DNA of 64,000 nucleotides, taken from positions 15,470,030-15,534,029 of the forward strand of contig OZ026601.1 of NCBI GenBank assembly GCA_964020085.1, in the 5' to 3' direction. Below the pieces are notes generated by a model. It made no database searches, was not told where the DNA came from, and saw only the letters and a list, made by a program, of their open reading frames with translations. How positions within the stretch are numbered: the stretch's first letter is position 1; each line of letters begins with the position of its first letter. This DNA comes from Micromussa lordhowensis (Eukaryota > Cnidaria > Anthozoa > Scleractinia > Lobophylliidae). The translations under genes were made by a program, and so were the position numbers. Positions 46,095-57,815 of the stretch are shown one piece after another.

Positions 46095-46879
46095 AGTGCC
46101 TATGAAATGAAAATTTTTTTGTGCTTATTTGAAAGGCCTTTCAAAATACAGAAGAATGGCGTTTTTCTTTTTGAAATATCTTTTTTCGTTTTAGAGATTT
46201 TGACATTTTTCTATTATGCAAATTAGATCAGTGATGACGTCATACTGTTTGCAACTAAAAAGTGGAAAATACTGAATAAACGATATTTCTGGAAATTTTG
46301 AAGCAGTGTTCTTGAAACTTGGCATCATAAATGTGCATCACAAAAGAAACAAAATGACACCTTTTGTGCTGTTGCCATAGCAACTATTTCGGCTCCAGTC
46401 TCTTTCTGACAAAAAACTAAATATCCCCATTTCCAACCTCTAAAGTGAGACAGAGGGTCCTACTTGGAACAGACATAGTTCCCATATGTTCTTCACTTCC
46501 ATCATAAGATTGGGTGGGGTAGATGGTGTTCGTTTTAAGACAAAACTGAGAATTTCTGTTTTTATTAACACATCACCAGCGGCAAAAATGTTGTCATGGC
46601 AACAGCACTAAAGGTGTCATTTTGTTTCTTTTCTGATGCACATTTATGATGCCAAGTTTCAAGAACACTGCTTCAAAATTTCCAGAAATATCGTTTATTC
46701 AGTATTTTCCACTTTTTAGTTGCAAACAGTATGACGTCATCACTGATCTAATTTGCATAATAGAAAAATGTCAAAATCTCTAAAACGAAAAAAGATATTT
46801 CAAAAAGAAAAACGCCATTCTTCTGTATTTTGAAAGGCCTTTCAAATAAGCACAAAAAAATTTTCATTTCATAGGCACT
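46095..46879. mobile_element. 785-bp palindromic TTAA element (MITE)
   Basis: Both ends read AGTGCCTATGAAATGAAAAT inward. The inverted arms are about 290 bp each (46095-46384 and 46585-46879) with only a few mismatches. TTAA flanks both sides (46091-46094 and 46880-46883). Unit C has a single TTAA at 50244-50247 and no insert. TTAA targeting fits piggyBac or Kolobok elements. It is non-coding. Confidence 0.88.
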
Positions 46880-47133
46880 TTAAGGCTTACATTATCTTAG
46901 GTTTAAAGTTTTTATACCAGTTGGATTTTGTAAACTATAAGAGTTATGTAAGAATTTCTTCATGTAAGATATTAATTCCTAGTCAACAAATAAAATCACA
47001 ACAATTAAAAATACATGAATTTAGAAGCATGGTATTACCAATTCTGTTTGAAACATAGACATGTTAGAACAAATAATGTTTGCTGGGAAACTGTAGATAA
47101 CAGACTCGACCAGATGTAGCTGTGCAGAAGACT

Positions 47134-47642
47134 TCAGTCACTGTTGGTGTTTACCTGAGAATTTCCATCAAAAAGTTTCGCAGAAGCAAACTTAATGAAT
47201 TGTTCAAAGTAATAAGAGAGCAGTTTCTGCTTTAGTCCAGCCCAGAAAACAGGGTCAAAAAGTATACGTTGAACATAAATGCCTTTGCTGGTATATACCA
47301 TAAAGTCACACCACCTTGCTCCCGTAACTGCCATCTGTCCCTGGACTTGAGCATAGTAGGGGTGGTCTTCCTTTAATTTACACTACGAAACACCTGTTTT
47401 TCCATAAAGTACTTTGGATCTGTGCAAGCATCAAGGGGTGTGACATGATACTTGGTGTATGGGTATTTTACTTCTGCTATCCCAAAGTAATCAATACAGC
47501 CAAAGTCAACTACTCGTGCATCAGGCGTAGCAGCTACAATTGGACATCCTTTTGATACCACAAGTCCACATGGCAGTGCCTTAACAGGTGTCCTTCTGCT
47601 GAACATGAACTTGTCATACTCCATAAGAGCAACTTTTGCCAT
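47134..47642 (-). pseudogene. YqaJ-type nuclease fragment (unit B)
   Basis: MAKVALMEYDKFMFSRRTPV, CGLVVSKGCPIVAATPDARV and FGIAEVKYPYT carry the PD-(D/E)XK residues of the YqaJ/lambda exonuclease fold (the Asp in TPDARV, and the E-x-K in AEVK). A frame change near 47370 then leads to YYAQVQGQMAVTGARWCDFM and YTSKGIYVQRILFD, the typical C-terminal part. YqaJ nucleases accompany the transposase of ISL2EU-type Harbinger elements. Unit C has the same break at the same place. Confidence 0.7.
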
Positions 47643-48087
47643 GTTCTAAATATTTGGGTGAAACTGGTGTGGGATTAAGCAGTTGCTTGTTTGATGAATT
47701 TCAACCCATAGGACTACTAAAGGTCGCTCAAATAACCGGTAACCAATCAGGAGCCGAGAAAGACAATAGGCTATTGTTTCGAGAACAATAGACTCTATTG
47801 TTTTCCAAATCCAAGATGGTGGAGGTTATTTTCAACCAATCAGGAGGTGATTTAAGAATTCAAGATGGCGGTAGCGGCTTCCTGAGCAGCAGTGAAACTT
47901 GGAAACGAGGTCCCTGGTTTCCATAGGAGTTTGTTTTGGGGTGAAAAGATGGCCCACTGGACTCGAAGGCCTGGGATCGGTCTCTCAGACTCGTCTGATA
48001 TGTCAACTGAGAATCAATCTAGACACATGTAAATCAAATGACAAACAACTGTATTTTCAGAAATCCTAATTCTTTACAAGAGGGACC
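47643..48087. promoter_or_regulatory. CCAAT- and YY1-like promoter region upstream of the YqaJ gene (repeated)
   Basis: Two CCAATCAGGAG sites, two AAGATGG(T/C)GG sites resembling YY1 motifs, and paired ACAATAG(G/A)CTATTGT palindromes lie within 250 bp. The same block occurs in unit A at 43560-43760 and in unit C at 51060-51250. Confidence 0.4.
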
Positions 48088-49137
48088 AGTGTACAATTTG
48101 CAAACAAGGTGTGCCCGTGCTGACAAAGGGAGATGCATGTTATTTTGTCAGTATATATTGATCATTGCTTTTATGATATTTGGTGGCTCCTAAAGGAGCT
48201 GTTTTGATTTATGGTCACTTACTGCTCCAGAAGTACGTCCATCTCATTCATGAAGAGCGAGATAGTCTTGTCTTTTTCCGCAACACTTTTGCGAAGTTTC
48301 AACTCCTTCGAATGCCTGATGAGGTTGTCGGGTACACTCCCCATGAGGATTTGGTTCAAAAGGACCACCATCGGCTTTAGTCTCACTCCACCGCTAATCT
48401 TTGGTAGTGGGGTTTCGTCAACTAACGAGTCACCAGGTAGGGAGAGATCTCTCTCAACCTCCCTGAGCGCTTGTGAAATGAAAGCTTCCAGTTCTTTGTC
48501 GTACTCCATCGTGAGTTGTCATACTTTGAAATAAAAAATAGTGAAGTATTCATACTTTTCAGGACTTATTGCTTATTCCAAATAAAAAACTGTCAAGTTG
48601 CATCATCATATGTTCAGTTTGTTTGATAGTACGTCGATACTCCCCCTTCATCTCCTCCACTGTGTCTTCTCGTCTGAATTGTTCGTACGTACGAGCTAAT
48701 TCGCACCATTGCCTCTTTTGCATATCCATTTCCTTGCTAAGTTCGGTAATCATTTTATCCATTCTTTCCTCATTGGAAATTCTATCAACCTTCCTCTGGA
48801 TTCCATTCTCCTTATTTCTTCTTCTTTTCTTCAAAAAAGCTTGAAAATTGAAAGTTTCGAGCTCTTTATTGCGCTCCATCGTGAGTTGTCATACTTGGAA
48901 ATAAAAATGCTGAAGCATTTATACCTTTCAGGGCTTATTGCTTAATCAATTTGCCGCTCGTTTTGTTGCTGTGCGCTTTTGTCTCTATGGCTATTCAGAA
49001 TACCACTTGCTTTGTTGTATAATTGATTAATTGTAATTATCCCTCGAACTGTGTCGTGAGACTGAGAAAATTCCTATGGTTTATTCTTGTTGATTCGTAG
49101 GAGTTTTTAAAAGGCATGGATTGATTTTTTTTTTGCA

Positions 49138-49530
49138 GTTGACAATAGTCTCGAGGGATTTTAGGTTTTTATCAGCGTATAAAAGGTTAATGTCATCAGC
49201 AAAAAGGTAGAAGGTTAACTTGTCTGAGGCCATGAAAATGTCATTTACATAAATAAGAAACGGTAGGGGACCAAGTCACCCCTGAGGGACGCCACAAAGG
49301 GTACTCTCCTTTCTAGATACGTGGGGACCTACTTGAGTTTGCGTTGCATTTGACAGATAGGAGGAGAACAAATCGTTAACTATACCGCGGATACCGTAAT
49401 GGGATAATTTATGAAGGAGGATAGGGTGATTGACAGTATCAAATGCTTTTTGAAGGTCAATAGATACACCACAGGAGAACATTCCCTTGTCCATGTATGA
49501 CGTGAACATTTTAGTAATCGAGTTGGGCAC
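49138..49530 (-). pseudogene. non-LTR RT fragment in unit C
   Basis: Duplicate of the fragment at 44985-45377, with an identical palm region and the same frame change after GVPQG. Confidence 0.75.
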
Positions 49531-49621
49531 GAGTAAAGTCCATGGGACAATGCCAGAGGCTTTTAAAGGAAAGTAGAAATCTACTCAAGTCATAATTGAT
49601 TGGAATGAGGTTAGATGTCAA

Positions 49622-50101
49622 ATGCCAAGCAGCTTGCAGTTGAACCGAGAACTTTTCAGTTCCTACAAAAATCACACAACTTTGAAAGGTTTAGTTTGCA
49701 TTTCTCCCAGTGGAGCAGTTACATTCATAAGCCAACTGTATACAGGTTCTATCTCCAATCGAGAAATTGTCAGAAGGAGTGGATTTTTAGATCTACCATT
49801 TGATGACAAAGACTCAATCATGGCAGACAAGGGATTCACCATTCAGGATTTGTTGCCTTTGGGGGTTAGTTTAAATTTGCCACCCTTTCTTGGAGCGTGT
49901 TCACAGATGGCTGCAGAAGATGTGGTAAAAACACGGGAAATTGCAAGTTTAAGGATACATGTTGAACATGCCATCAACAAGATTAAGAATTTTCACATAT
50001 GGGACAGGGTTGTTTCACTACATCAAATGGGAATTGTAAACCAGATGTGGGCGGTATGTGCATTCTGTTGTAATGCACAAACCAGCATTATGTCAATGTG
50101 A
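49622..50101 (+). pseudogene. Harbinger/ISL2EU-type DDE transposase, C-terminal half (unit C)
   Basis: The translated frame is identical to that at 45469-45948. It converges with the YqaJ fragment at 50498-51006 across an uninterrupted spacer that includes the empty TTAA site. Confidence 0.75.
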
Positions 50102-50497
50102 CTATTCACACATGATGTGAGGCATTTTAGAATGAATTATTTAATCCATAAGTTGCCTATCTCTTCTCTCCCTAAAATGTATGGGACTATTTATTGGGCA
50201 TTAAGAGAGACAACATTTTCCCCCACTGTTCTGATTATTTATTTTAAGGCTTACATTATCTTAGGTTTAAAGTTTTTATACCAGTTGGATTTTGTAAACT
50301 ATAAGAGTTATGTAAGAATTTCTTCATGTAAGATATTAATTCCTAGTCAACAAATAAAATCACAACAATTAAAAATACATGAATTTAGAAGCATGGTATT
50401 ACCAATTCTGTTTGAAACATAGACATGTTAGAACAAATAATGTTTGCTGGGAAACTGTAGATAACAGACTCGACCAGATGTAGCTGTGCAGAAGACT

Positions 50498-51006
50498 TCA
50501 GTCACTGTTGGTGTTTACCTGAGAATTTCCATCAAAAAGTTTCGCAGAAGCAAACTTAATGAATTGTTCAAAGTAATAAGAGAGCAGTTTCTGCTTTAGT
50601 CCAGCCCAGAAAACAGGGTCAAAAAGTATACGTTGAACATAAATGCCTTTGCTGGTATATACCATAAAGTCACACCACCTTGCTCCCGTAACTGCCATCT
50701 GTCCCTGGACTTGAGCATAGTAGGGGTGGTCTTCCTTTAATTTACACTACGAAACACCTGTTTTTCCATAAAGTACTTTGGATCTGTGCAAGCATCAAGG
50801 GGTGTGACATGATACTTGGTGTATGGGTATTTTACTTCTGCTATCCCAAAGTAATCAATACAGCCAAAGTCAACTACTCGTGCATCAGGCGTAGCAGCTA
50901 CAATTGGACATCCTTTTGATACCACAAGTCCACATGGCAGTGCCTTAACAGGTGTCCTTCTGCTGAACATGAACTTGTAATACTCCATAAGAGCAACTTT
51001 TGCCAT
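50498..51006 (-). pseudogene. YqaJ-type nuclease fragment (unit C)
   Basis: The same two-frame structure as 47134-47642 with TPDARV and AEVK retained. Confidence 0.7.
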
Positions 51007-51451
51007 GTTCTAAATATTTGGGTGAAACTGGTGTGGGATTAAGCAGTTGCTTGTTTGATGAATTTCAACCCATAGGACTACTAAAGGTCGCTCAAATAAC
51101 CGGTAACCAATCAGGAGCCGAGAAAGACAATAGGCTATTGTTTCGAGAACAATAGACTCTATTGTTTTCCAAATCCAAGATGGTGGAGGTTATTTTCAAC
51201 CAATCAGGAGGTGATTTAAGAATTCAAGATGGCGGTAGCGGCTTCCTGAGCAGCAGTGAAACTTGGAAACGAGGTCCCTGGTTTCCATAGGAGTTTGTTT
51301 TGGGGTGAAAAGATGGCCCACTGGACTCGAAGGCCTGGGATCGGTCTCTCAGACTCGTCTGATATGTCAACTGAGAATCAATCTAGACACATGTAAATCA
51401 AATGACAAACAACTGTATTTTCAGAAATCCTAATTCTTTACAAGAGGGACC

Positions 51452-52116
51452 AGTGTACAATTTGCAAACAAGGTGTGCCCGTGCTGACAAAGGGAGATGC
51501 ATGTTATTTTGTCAGTATATATTGATCATTGCTTTTATGATATTTGGTGGCTCCTAAAGGAGCTGTTTTGATTTATGGTCACTTACTGCTCCAGAAGTAC
51601 GTCCATCTCATTCATGAAGAGCGAGATAGTCTTGTCTTTTTCCGCAACACTTTTGCGAAGTTTCAACTCCTTCGAATGCCTGATGAGGTTGTCGGGTACA
51701 CTCGCCATGAGGATTTGGTTCAAAAGGACCACCATCGGCTTTAGTCTCACTCCACCGCTAATCTTTGGTAGTGGGGTTTCGTCAACTAACGAGTCACCAG
51801 GTAGGGAGAGATCTCTCTCAACCTCCCTGAGCGCTTGTGAAATGAAAGCTTCCAGTTGTTTGTCGTACTCCATCGTGAGTTGTCATACTTTGAAATAAAA
51901 AATAGTGAAGTATTTATACTTTTCAGGGCTTATTGCTTATTCCAAATAAATTCTATCAACCTTCCTCTGGATTCCATTCTCCTTATTTCATCTTCTTTTC
52001 TCCAAAAAAGCTTGAAAAGTGAAAGTTTTGAGCTCTTTATTGCGCTCCATCGTGAGTTGTCATACTTGGAAATAAAAATGCTGAAGCATTTATACCTTTC
52101 AGGGCTTATCGCTTAA
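51452..52116. repeat. tandem array unit D (truncated)
   Basis: It repeats the start of units A to C (including the 96-residue frame at 51583-51873). It then skips most of the second small gene at about 51950 and diverges after 52110. Short stretches resembling unit B (its part at 44870-44975) reappear at 52505-52620. Confidence 0.75.
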
Positions 52117-52818
52117 GAACTGCTCGATCAATTCACATGTTGTGTTTTACGTCACAATAACCGATGTAAACAATCCGTTCCCAGATTTCCGCTCGTGTGC
52201 TATTTTCCCTTGACTCAAAAGAAACTGCCGCTAAGATTCTGTGGGATTTGATTTTGACTTCGCACACTCTCTCAGTCTGTCTGCTAGATAGGTGCTAAAA
52301 GATCTCCAAAAGATTGCGCTTAAAAGACTGAGTTTTTTGCATACGTTATTTCTCGAAAACGAAGCGCAAACCAACAAAATCAATTACGGAACAATGTTTT
52401 TCATGTCAACACAAGTCCGTCTGCCAAAAATTAGCTTGATCCTGCGAAAAATGAAAAAATGTGCTAAAAGAGCGATATACGTCCTTTTTGCAGGAAGCCC
52501 TTCAATTGATTAATTGTACTTATCCCTTGAACTGTGTTGTGAGAAAGAAAAAAATTCCTATGGTTTAGTCTTGTTGATTCGTAGGAGTTTTTAAAAGGCA
52601 CGAATCGATTTTTTTTTGCTTATCGAATTATTTTACGTTTGTACATGTGATCAGAACTTTTTCTACTCAGTGCAACTTGCCGTGTTCTTTAATGTTCCCA
52701 TAAGCTATTGAAAATGCTGCTCGCTTTGTTCCATTAATCCATTAAAATGGTCAGCCAGCAGTCAATGTCAGATAGCATATCACTGGTCACTGGAAAACGT
52801 GACGGCGTAGAGGGCAAA
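52117..52818. other. gene-free stretch between the array and a DIRS-like fragment
   Basis: It contains about 390 bp not found in the other units, including GCATACGTTATTTCTCGAAA, which resembles the inner repeat of the 8152-10472 element. No gene is seen. Confidence 0.4.
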
Positions 52819-54626
52819 CTACGCAAGTGATTTAAAAGGCGGGACATAAAATATCCGGCCTGGCCGGATGCAAGCTGTGACAAATGACAGTTTCCCTAGT
52901 AACGATTGCAATTGGCGCTGTGTAAAGGTTGAAAATTGAGTCCACTGCGATAACTCCATTTTGAGGTCTGATAAGCGATCCGCTGGAACTTCAAAGAGCA
53001 TCTTCTCGGTGTCCACCAAAATCCCAAGGCAAATCGTCCTCGTAGAAGGATGACAGTCTTTTTCAGGTGATGATTGTAGGCCTAGTTCATCAAATAAATT
53101 TTGAAGGCGTGCAATGGCGAAATGTGAATCTGCAGGGTGTTTGGCTCCGTAAAAATCATCTAATTAGATGTCGGCAGTATAACCTCCCTTAAAAACATGA
53201 ATTACCGCCCGATTAGTTCGCTGACACACTAACGCTGATGAACGCAGACCGAAGGGGCATCTAGTATCGAAATACAAAAGGCCATCTCACATAAAACCGA
53301 GATATTTATAATCTTTGGGGTCAATTGGGCATTGCCGGTACGCACGCTTAAAATCTTTCTTGTAAACGTAACAACCTGAGCCTTTGCTGATACTGAACTC
53401 ACACAGTCTGTCTATGCCGGGAAGGCGAAGTTGAAATTCATTGTCCAAATAATGAGTTTTTGGAATACCGCTGTTGACGGAGGCTGCATGTGGGAAACTG
53501 AGATCCATCACAACCCGGTGCTTGGTAGAACCACGCTTGTAGACTGTCTGTAAAGGGGATGTAATAAGGTCGTCTGGGAAAGGATTCTCCTTAAAAGGCC
53601 CAGAAAGAGCTCCGAAGCTCAATTCAGTTGATAAATAATGTTGGACGTCTGCGGCATAGGCAAGAGCTGACTGATGATTGGTATAAGTAGGCCGAGGCAA
53701 AGCACGGGACGTATAGTCTATAGGCCAACGGAATTGCAAGAAATCAACAATGACGTGGTCGACGCAATCTGTCAAATAATGTCTCCAAACAGAAATTTTC
53801 AGTTGCGAAGAAACGGGTTTTTTGGCTTCGTAGGCATTCGGTTGCGGAAACTGCGAGGCGAAAATATAAGCGAAAACCGCGCGCGATGAATTGGCTGAGA
53901 AAAACTCGACTTGCGATAACGTTTGGTGTTCAGTTTTCGTGTCCATGTTTGAGTCCGTGTCATAATCCCTAGATACTGTTTAGCCAATAGTATGCCTTTC
54001 CAGTCATGGCTGGTTGGGAATTTCAGTAATACGATCCCAATCCAATCTACGCAGTTCAACTTGCCTTGCAAAATAGGAATAGAAACCTTGAATGCTTGCC
54101 CATGTGTAACTCATGGCTTTGGCCATAAGAACTTCTAGTATGGTGAGCGTGTGCACGTTTGATGCCGTGTCGTAGGTTCAAATCATCGCCAAATAACCAG
54201 TAGCAAAAGATGGTAAATCTAAAGAAGTGAACTCGGGATTTATTGACGTACCTGGAACAAAGTCCTGCAGCCAGTCAATGATCTTTTTCTTTGTGTCAGA
54301 CTTTCCAGTCGTACATAGCACTGCCGATGTAGCTGGGTGCGTTGCAGGTCCGAGAACTTATCGTAAATGGAGCACTTCCAGTTCTAAAGCCAACTTTTCT
54401 CTGTCCTGCTTCACCAGCTCTAATTCTTTATCCAGAAGTTGTTGTTTTCTTTCTGCGGGCGAAGGATGCTCGAGGACAGCCCCAAGGGCCGGTTCGTCGT
54501 CGCAGGATGGAGTGCAATGCTCCAATAGCTGTGGTTGCGGCGACGGTGGCAATGCGTAATCCTCCAGTTGGGGTTTGTTCTGGATTTCTGCTCTGATTTT
54601 TGCGACATGACTGAGAGTGGAAACAA
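52819..54626 (-). pseudogene. second DIRS-like retroelement fragment (gag to RNase H)
   Basis: The Gag-like part (54626-53960) includes LLDKELELVKQDREKLALEL, a coiled coil, and LDLPSFATGYLAM. RT follows (53946-53287) with VVMDLSFPHAASVNSGIPKT and GCYVYKKDFKRAYRQCPIDP. Beyond a TGA it has CPFGLRSSALVCQRTNRAV, and a stop stands where the Tyr of YLDD should be (53168-53166). The end (53019-52819) has FTQRQLQSLLGKLSFVTACI. No recombinase is left. It differs in sequence from the element at 32213-36682, so it is another family. Confidence 0.68.
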
Positions 54627-54759
54627 CTAAAGGCTAGAGAGGGCGTTCGTTCCCGGAATGAGATCAACAAAATAAGCGATGTCTTGCTCAAAGCTGACGA
54701 AAAAAAAACCCGCGGAAGGCTGGCCCGAAAGGAGCGTGTTCTCCATAGCAATTAGCAAT

Positions 54760-55033
54760 CATCACCCGTGGTGATCCTTGTACAATTTCCATGCTTAAAA
54801 CACACAACTTTTTTAGAAGAACAAATCCTGAAAATTTCAGGTCAATTGGATAAATCGTTCATGAGATAACTTTTCTTGAAGGCTTAAAACATACGTTATG
54901 AGAAAAATGACTTGAAAGTTATAATTAAAGGAAAACATTGATTTTCACATTGATTATATGTCTCATTGTTGCTCTTCGGTACACATTTAGCCATAATAAA
55001 TTTGTAGAATCAGTTTAGAAACCTTCTGCATCA
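54760..55033. other. spacer between two decayed elements
   Basis: AT-rich, no frame or repeat recognised. Confidence 0.35.
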
Positions 55034-57213
55034 TTAGTCTCCCTCGGCATCTCTGAGAGCTTCTTTTCGACGAGTACGCAGAAGCTGTTCTCCCTGAAGG
55101 CGTTTCTTTTCTTTGTCAGTTGCTTGCAAATCTGACTTTCTCTTCCTTTTATTATCCTTTGCATTAGAAGCCAATCTTGTTGATGCTCCACCAGGGATTG
55201 AAAGTCTCTCCATGATTCTAAGTCAAATGGTTGCCCAACTGTAGAAGTGGCAGATGGCTGATTCCACTGCACACCGCAACACCTTGACACCATGGTGCTT
55301 GTGTTTGGGGCACCGGACCCACACCATTGAGTTTATACACTCATTTTGATTTTGTGTTGCTCCTAGCACACATCTCCCCAGTAGTTTGGAATCGCTTAAT
55401 GTCATAAATGTAGGCCAAAGAACTTCTAGAAAGACCTCTGGTAAGCAGTTATCATCTTTGTACGTTGAAGTACCTGATGCTGCATCGTGTTGCCACTTGC
55501 TCCACGACGACTGTCCTGGAGGACAGAAAAGATGTTTAGCTAGGTCTGATGACTTAACACCATGCTGAAGAGTTGCAATAATGTTTTTCTTCATGCCATA
55601 AACTGCAACATCGACTTCCCTTTCTGTTGGGTTTACCTTTTTAATGGTGTTCTGGCGAATTGGTAGCCCATAATACTTTTGCAGCTGTTTAATTCTGCCC
55701 TCTGTCAGTCTCTCACGACCTCCTATTGGTTGACCATCAGCCAGTTTACCTTTCAGGTTCAGCAAGTGCTTTCCCATTCTTTTCTGAACATGTCATACAC
55801 AGTCCAATTTTTCCACAGTTATGTCATGAATGTGTTCAACTGAATTGAAAGCTTTGCTGTCCCCATCACTAACCATCCACTTATTCCTCAGGTTGTGGCG
55901 TTCAATGGACCTTCCCCACAGGACAACAGCTCCTTTCGGCTTCCATGACTGGAGAACTACCAGTAAAGTTAATGTCACATTCATGTTCCAACAGCCACCC
56001 CTTAAACTCTTCATCAGTGCATTTTCCTTTCTTTAGGGTACATGATTGGCATGATTTGGACAAGACAAGGTAGTCCAAGACTTCTCCAGTGTCTACGGAG
56101 ATGACAAACACTACACCTGTTAATGAAGTGAATCCTCGCTTTGCCCATGTGCCATCAAAGCTGACAGCAGCATCAAGAATGTCATTCTCATCTTTGTCCG
56201 GGTTTTTGTCCAAGATATGCAGTCGTTCTGCAGATTTCCTCATCTTCTAGTGCTTCTAATACATTGTCCACTTGTTTATAGTATGCTGTTTTTGTAAGAC
56301 AAGGTATATTCATGATGCTACAAAAGGTAGCAAGGCCTTCATAGCCACTACCAGTCTCTATGGCATGATACACGGCTCGCCGGTTGATGTCGTACGACGT
56401 TCCTCGCTGGGTCACACTGGTGGAAGTTAGCAATGGTGTTGACTCATGACAGGTGTTGCACTGCAGAAACAGTTCTGACATCAGTCCCTGTCTTTTACTT
56501 GTATCATCTTCTAGAGTTAAAATTCCTAGACAGAAAAAAATGTGTAACTAAGTAAAATTTGAAAAATTCCCATGCCATGCAGTTTGACAGGAACATACAA
56601 CAACAGAAAATATATTGAAGTGTAAAATAACCTAAACATAACAATGCCTTCTTGGAGTTAGCCCTTCAGTCTAAAAGGTCAGTAACTACAGAAAAATGTG
56701 TGCTAGAATTCAGGAGCCAAAGCCTTAAATAAATACCAGGATGTAATCCTTATCTGTAAAATTTGGTAAGGACTCTATGACAGCACTACAAAAATTTCTC
56801 ACCTTCATTACACACGTGGGCACTTGAGACCACCATGGATAAGTTTTCTAGGTAAATTATTCTGTATCTTTTGCTTTCCTCGGGTTGGAATGACATATCA
56901 TTGTCAGAGCTTTCTATGGAGAGATTTTTGCTTGTATTCTCCATTTTCTTCCTCGATGAACCAATAGGTTTTTCGGAGTCTGAGTCCGATTGATTTGCAA
57001 CACGAGATGTGCTTGGTTGTGTTTCGTCAGTTTTGAATCATCAGCAGGAACGGCTTTCTTTTCTTTTGCTGCATATCTCTGCATCCCAGAAAATGGTTTT
57101 CCTTTCCTTTCCTTTTCTTTTTGTAGGACAATCTCACTATCTGTCCGACCATTGCAAGTAAATTTCACGCTAAAATATCGCTTCCAAATGACTCTGTTTT
57201 GACAGTCTTTCAA
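55034..57213 (-). pseudogene. Mutator-like transposase, two exons, frameshifted
   Basis: Exon 1 (57213 to about 56802) ends in a GTGAGA donor. Exon 2 resumes after TGTCTAG near 56513 with GILTLEDDTSKRQGLMSELF, keeping the phase. DINRRAVYHAIETGSGYEGL is the N-terminal conserved block. The catalytic region has AVSFDGTWAKRGFTSLTGVV (first Asp), MVSDGDSKAFNSV (second Asp) and LGATQNQNECINSMVW (likely Glu). A SYYG-like LQKYYGLPIRQNT segment and a basic tail ending RRKEALRDAEGD lead to a TAA at 55036-55034. Lesions: frameshifts near 57040, 56240, 55940 and 55260, and a TGA near 55793. All catalytic residues are still visible. Confidence 0.75.
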
Positions 57214-57531
57214 TCGATTGAATGTAGCTCATCAAAACTATCCCATAATGCATTTCTTCTAGGAAATCACGTCAAGTAAGACCACCAAAGTGTCCTAAGT
57301 CAGTTGTGGTCCAAAAAGCTGCATAACAACATTAAAAACAACTGGAAAACAACAAATGCTGTTTTCGTTGCTATGGCAACCAAATAAATCAAGAGGCGGG
57401 AATTTTAAAATCGCTTGCAAAGGCATAAAAGAAAAGTTATATTCATAAACACTTACTCTGTAGTCAACTTAAATACCTAAAGTTGCAAAATCCGAACAAA
57501 ACGAAAATTTGAATTTTGCAGCAAATTTTGG

Positions 57532-57804
57532 GTGTACCCCCGCCTTAATCCAAAAGGAGAGCCGCACAGTTTAAGCCAGTGGTGGAAGAGATGGAGGACA
57601 GCATTAAATATATATGTTACAGGGAAAGGAGTTTTGGAGGATGTACAGAAGAGAGCTTTGTTTTTACACGTCGCGGGAATGGACGTTCAGGAAATTTACT
57701 TTACACTTGCTGTGGATGCTGAAAGCGCTACTTTCGAGGCAACAGTTAAAGTTCTTGATCATTACTTTGTTCCAAAGGCAAACATTCCTTTTGAGAGACA
57801 TTAG
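57532..57804 (+). pseudogene. Gag fragment of a different Gypsy element
   Basis: SLSQWWKRWRTALNIYVTGK and LFLHVAGMDVQEIYFTLAVD resemble the core of another cnidarian Gypsy Gag. It stops at 57804 and abuts the Gag of the next element within 12 bp. It is either a nested remnant or a domain captured by recombination. Confidence 0.5.
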
Positions 57805-57815
57805 GCGACAGAATT

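Larger units (their letters stand above)
43933..48087. repeat. tandem array unit B (4155 bp, with palindromic insertion)
   Basis: Contents left to right: two small helical genes (minus), LINE RT fragment (minus), DDE transposase fragment (plus), 785-bp TTAA element, YqaJ nuclease (minus), and CCAAT-rich spacer. It is nearly identical to unit C apart from the insertion and scattered substitutions. Confidence 0.85.
48088..51451. repeat. tandem array unit C (3364 bp)
   Basis: It has the same gene order as unit B without the TTAA element. Substitutions between B and C are sparse. One changes MEYDKFMF to MEYYKFMF in the YqaJ frame. Confidence 0.85.
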
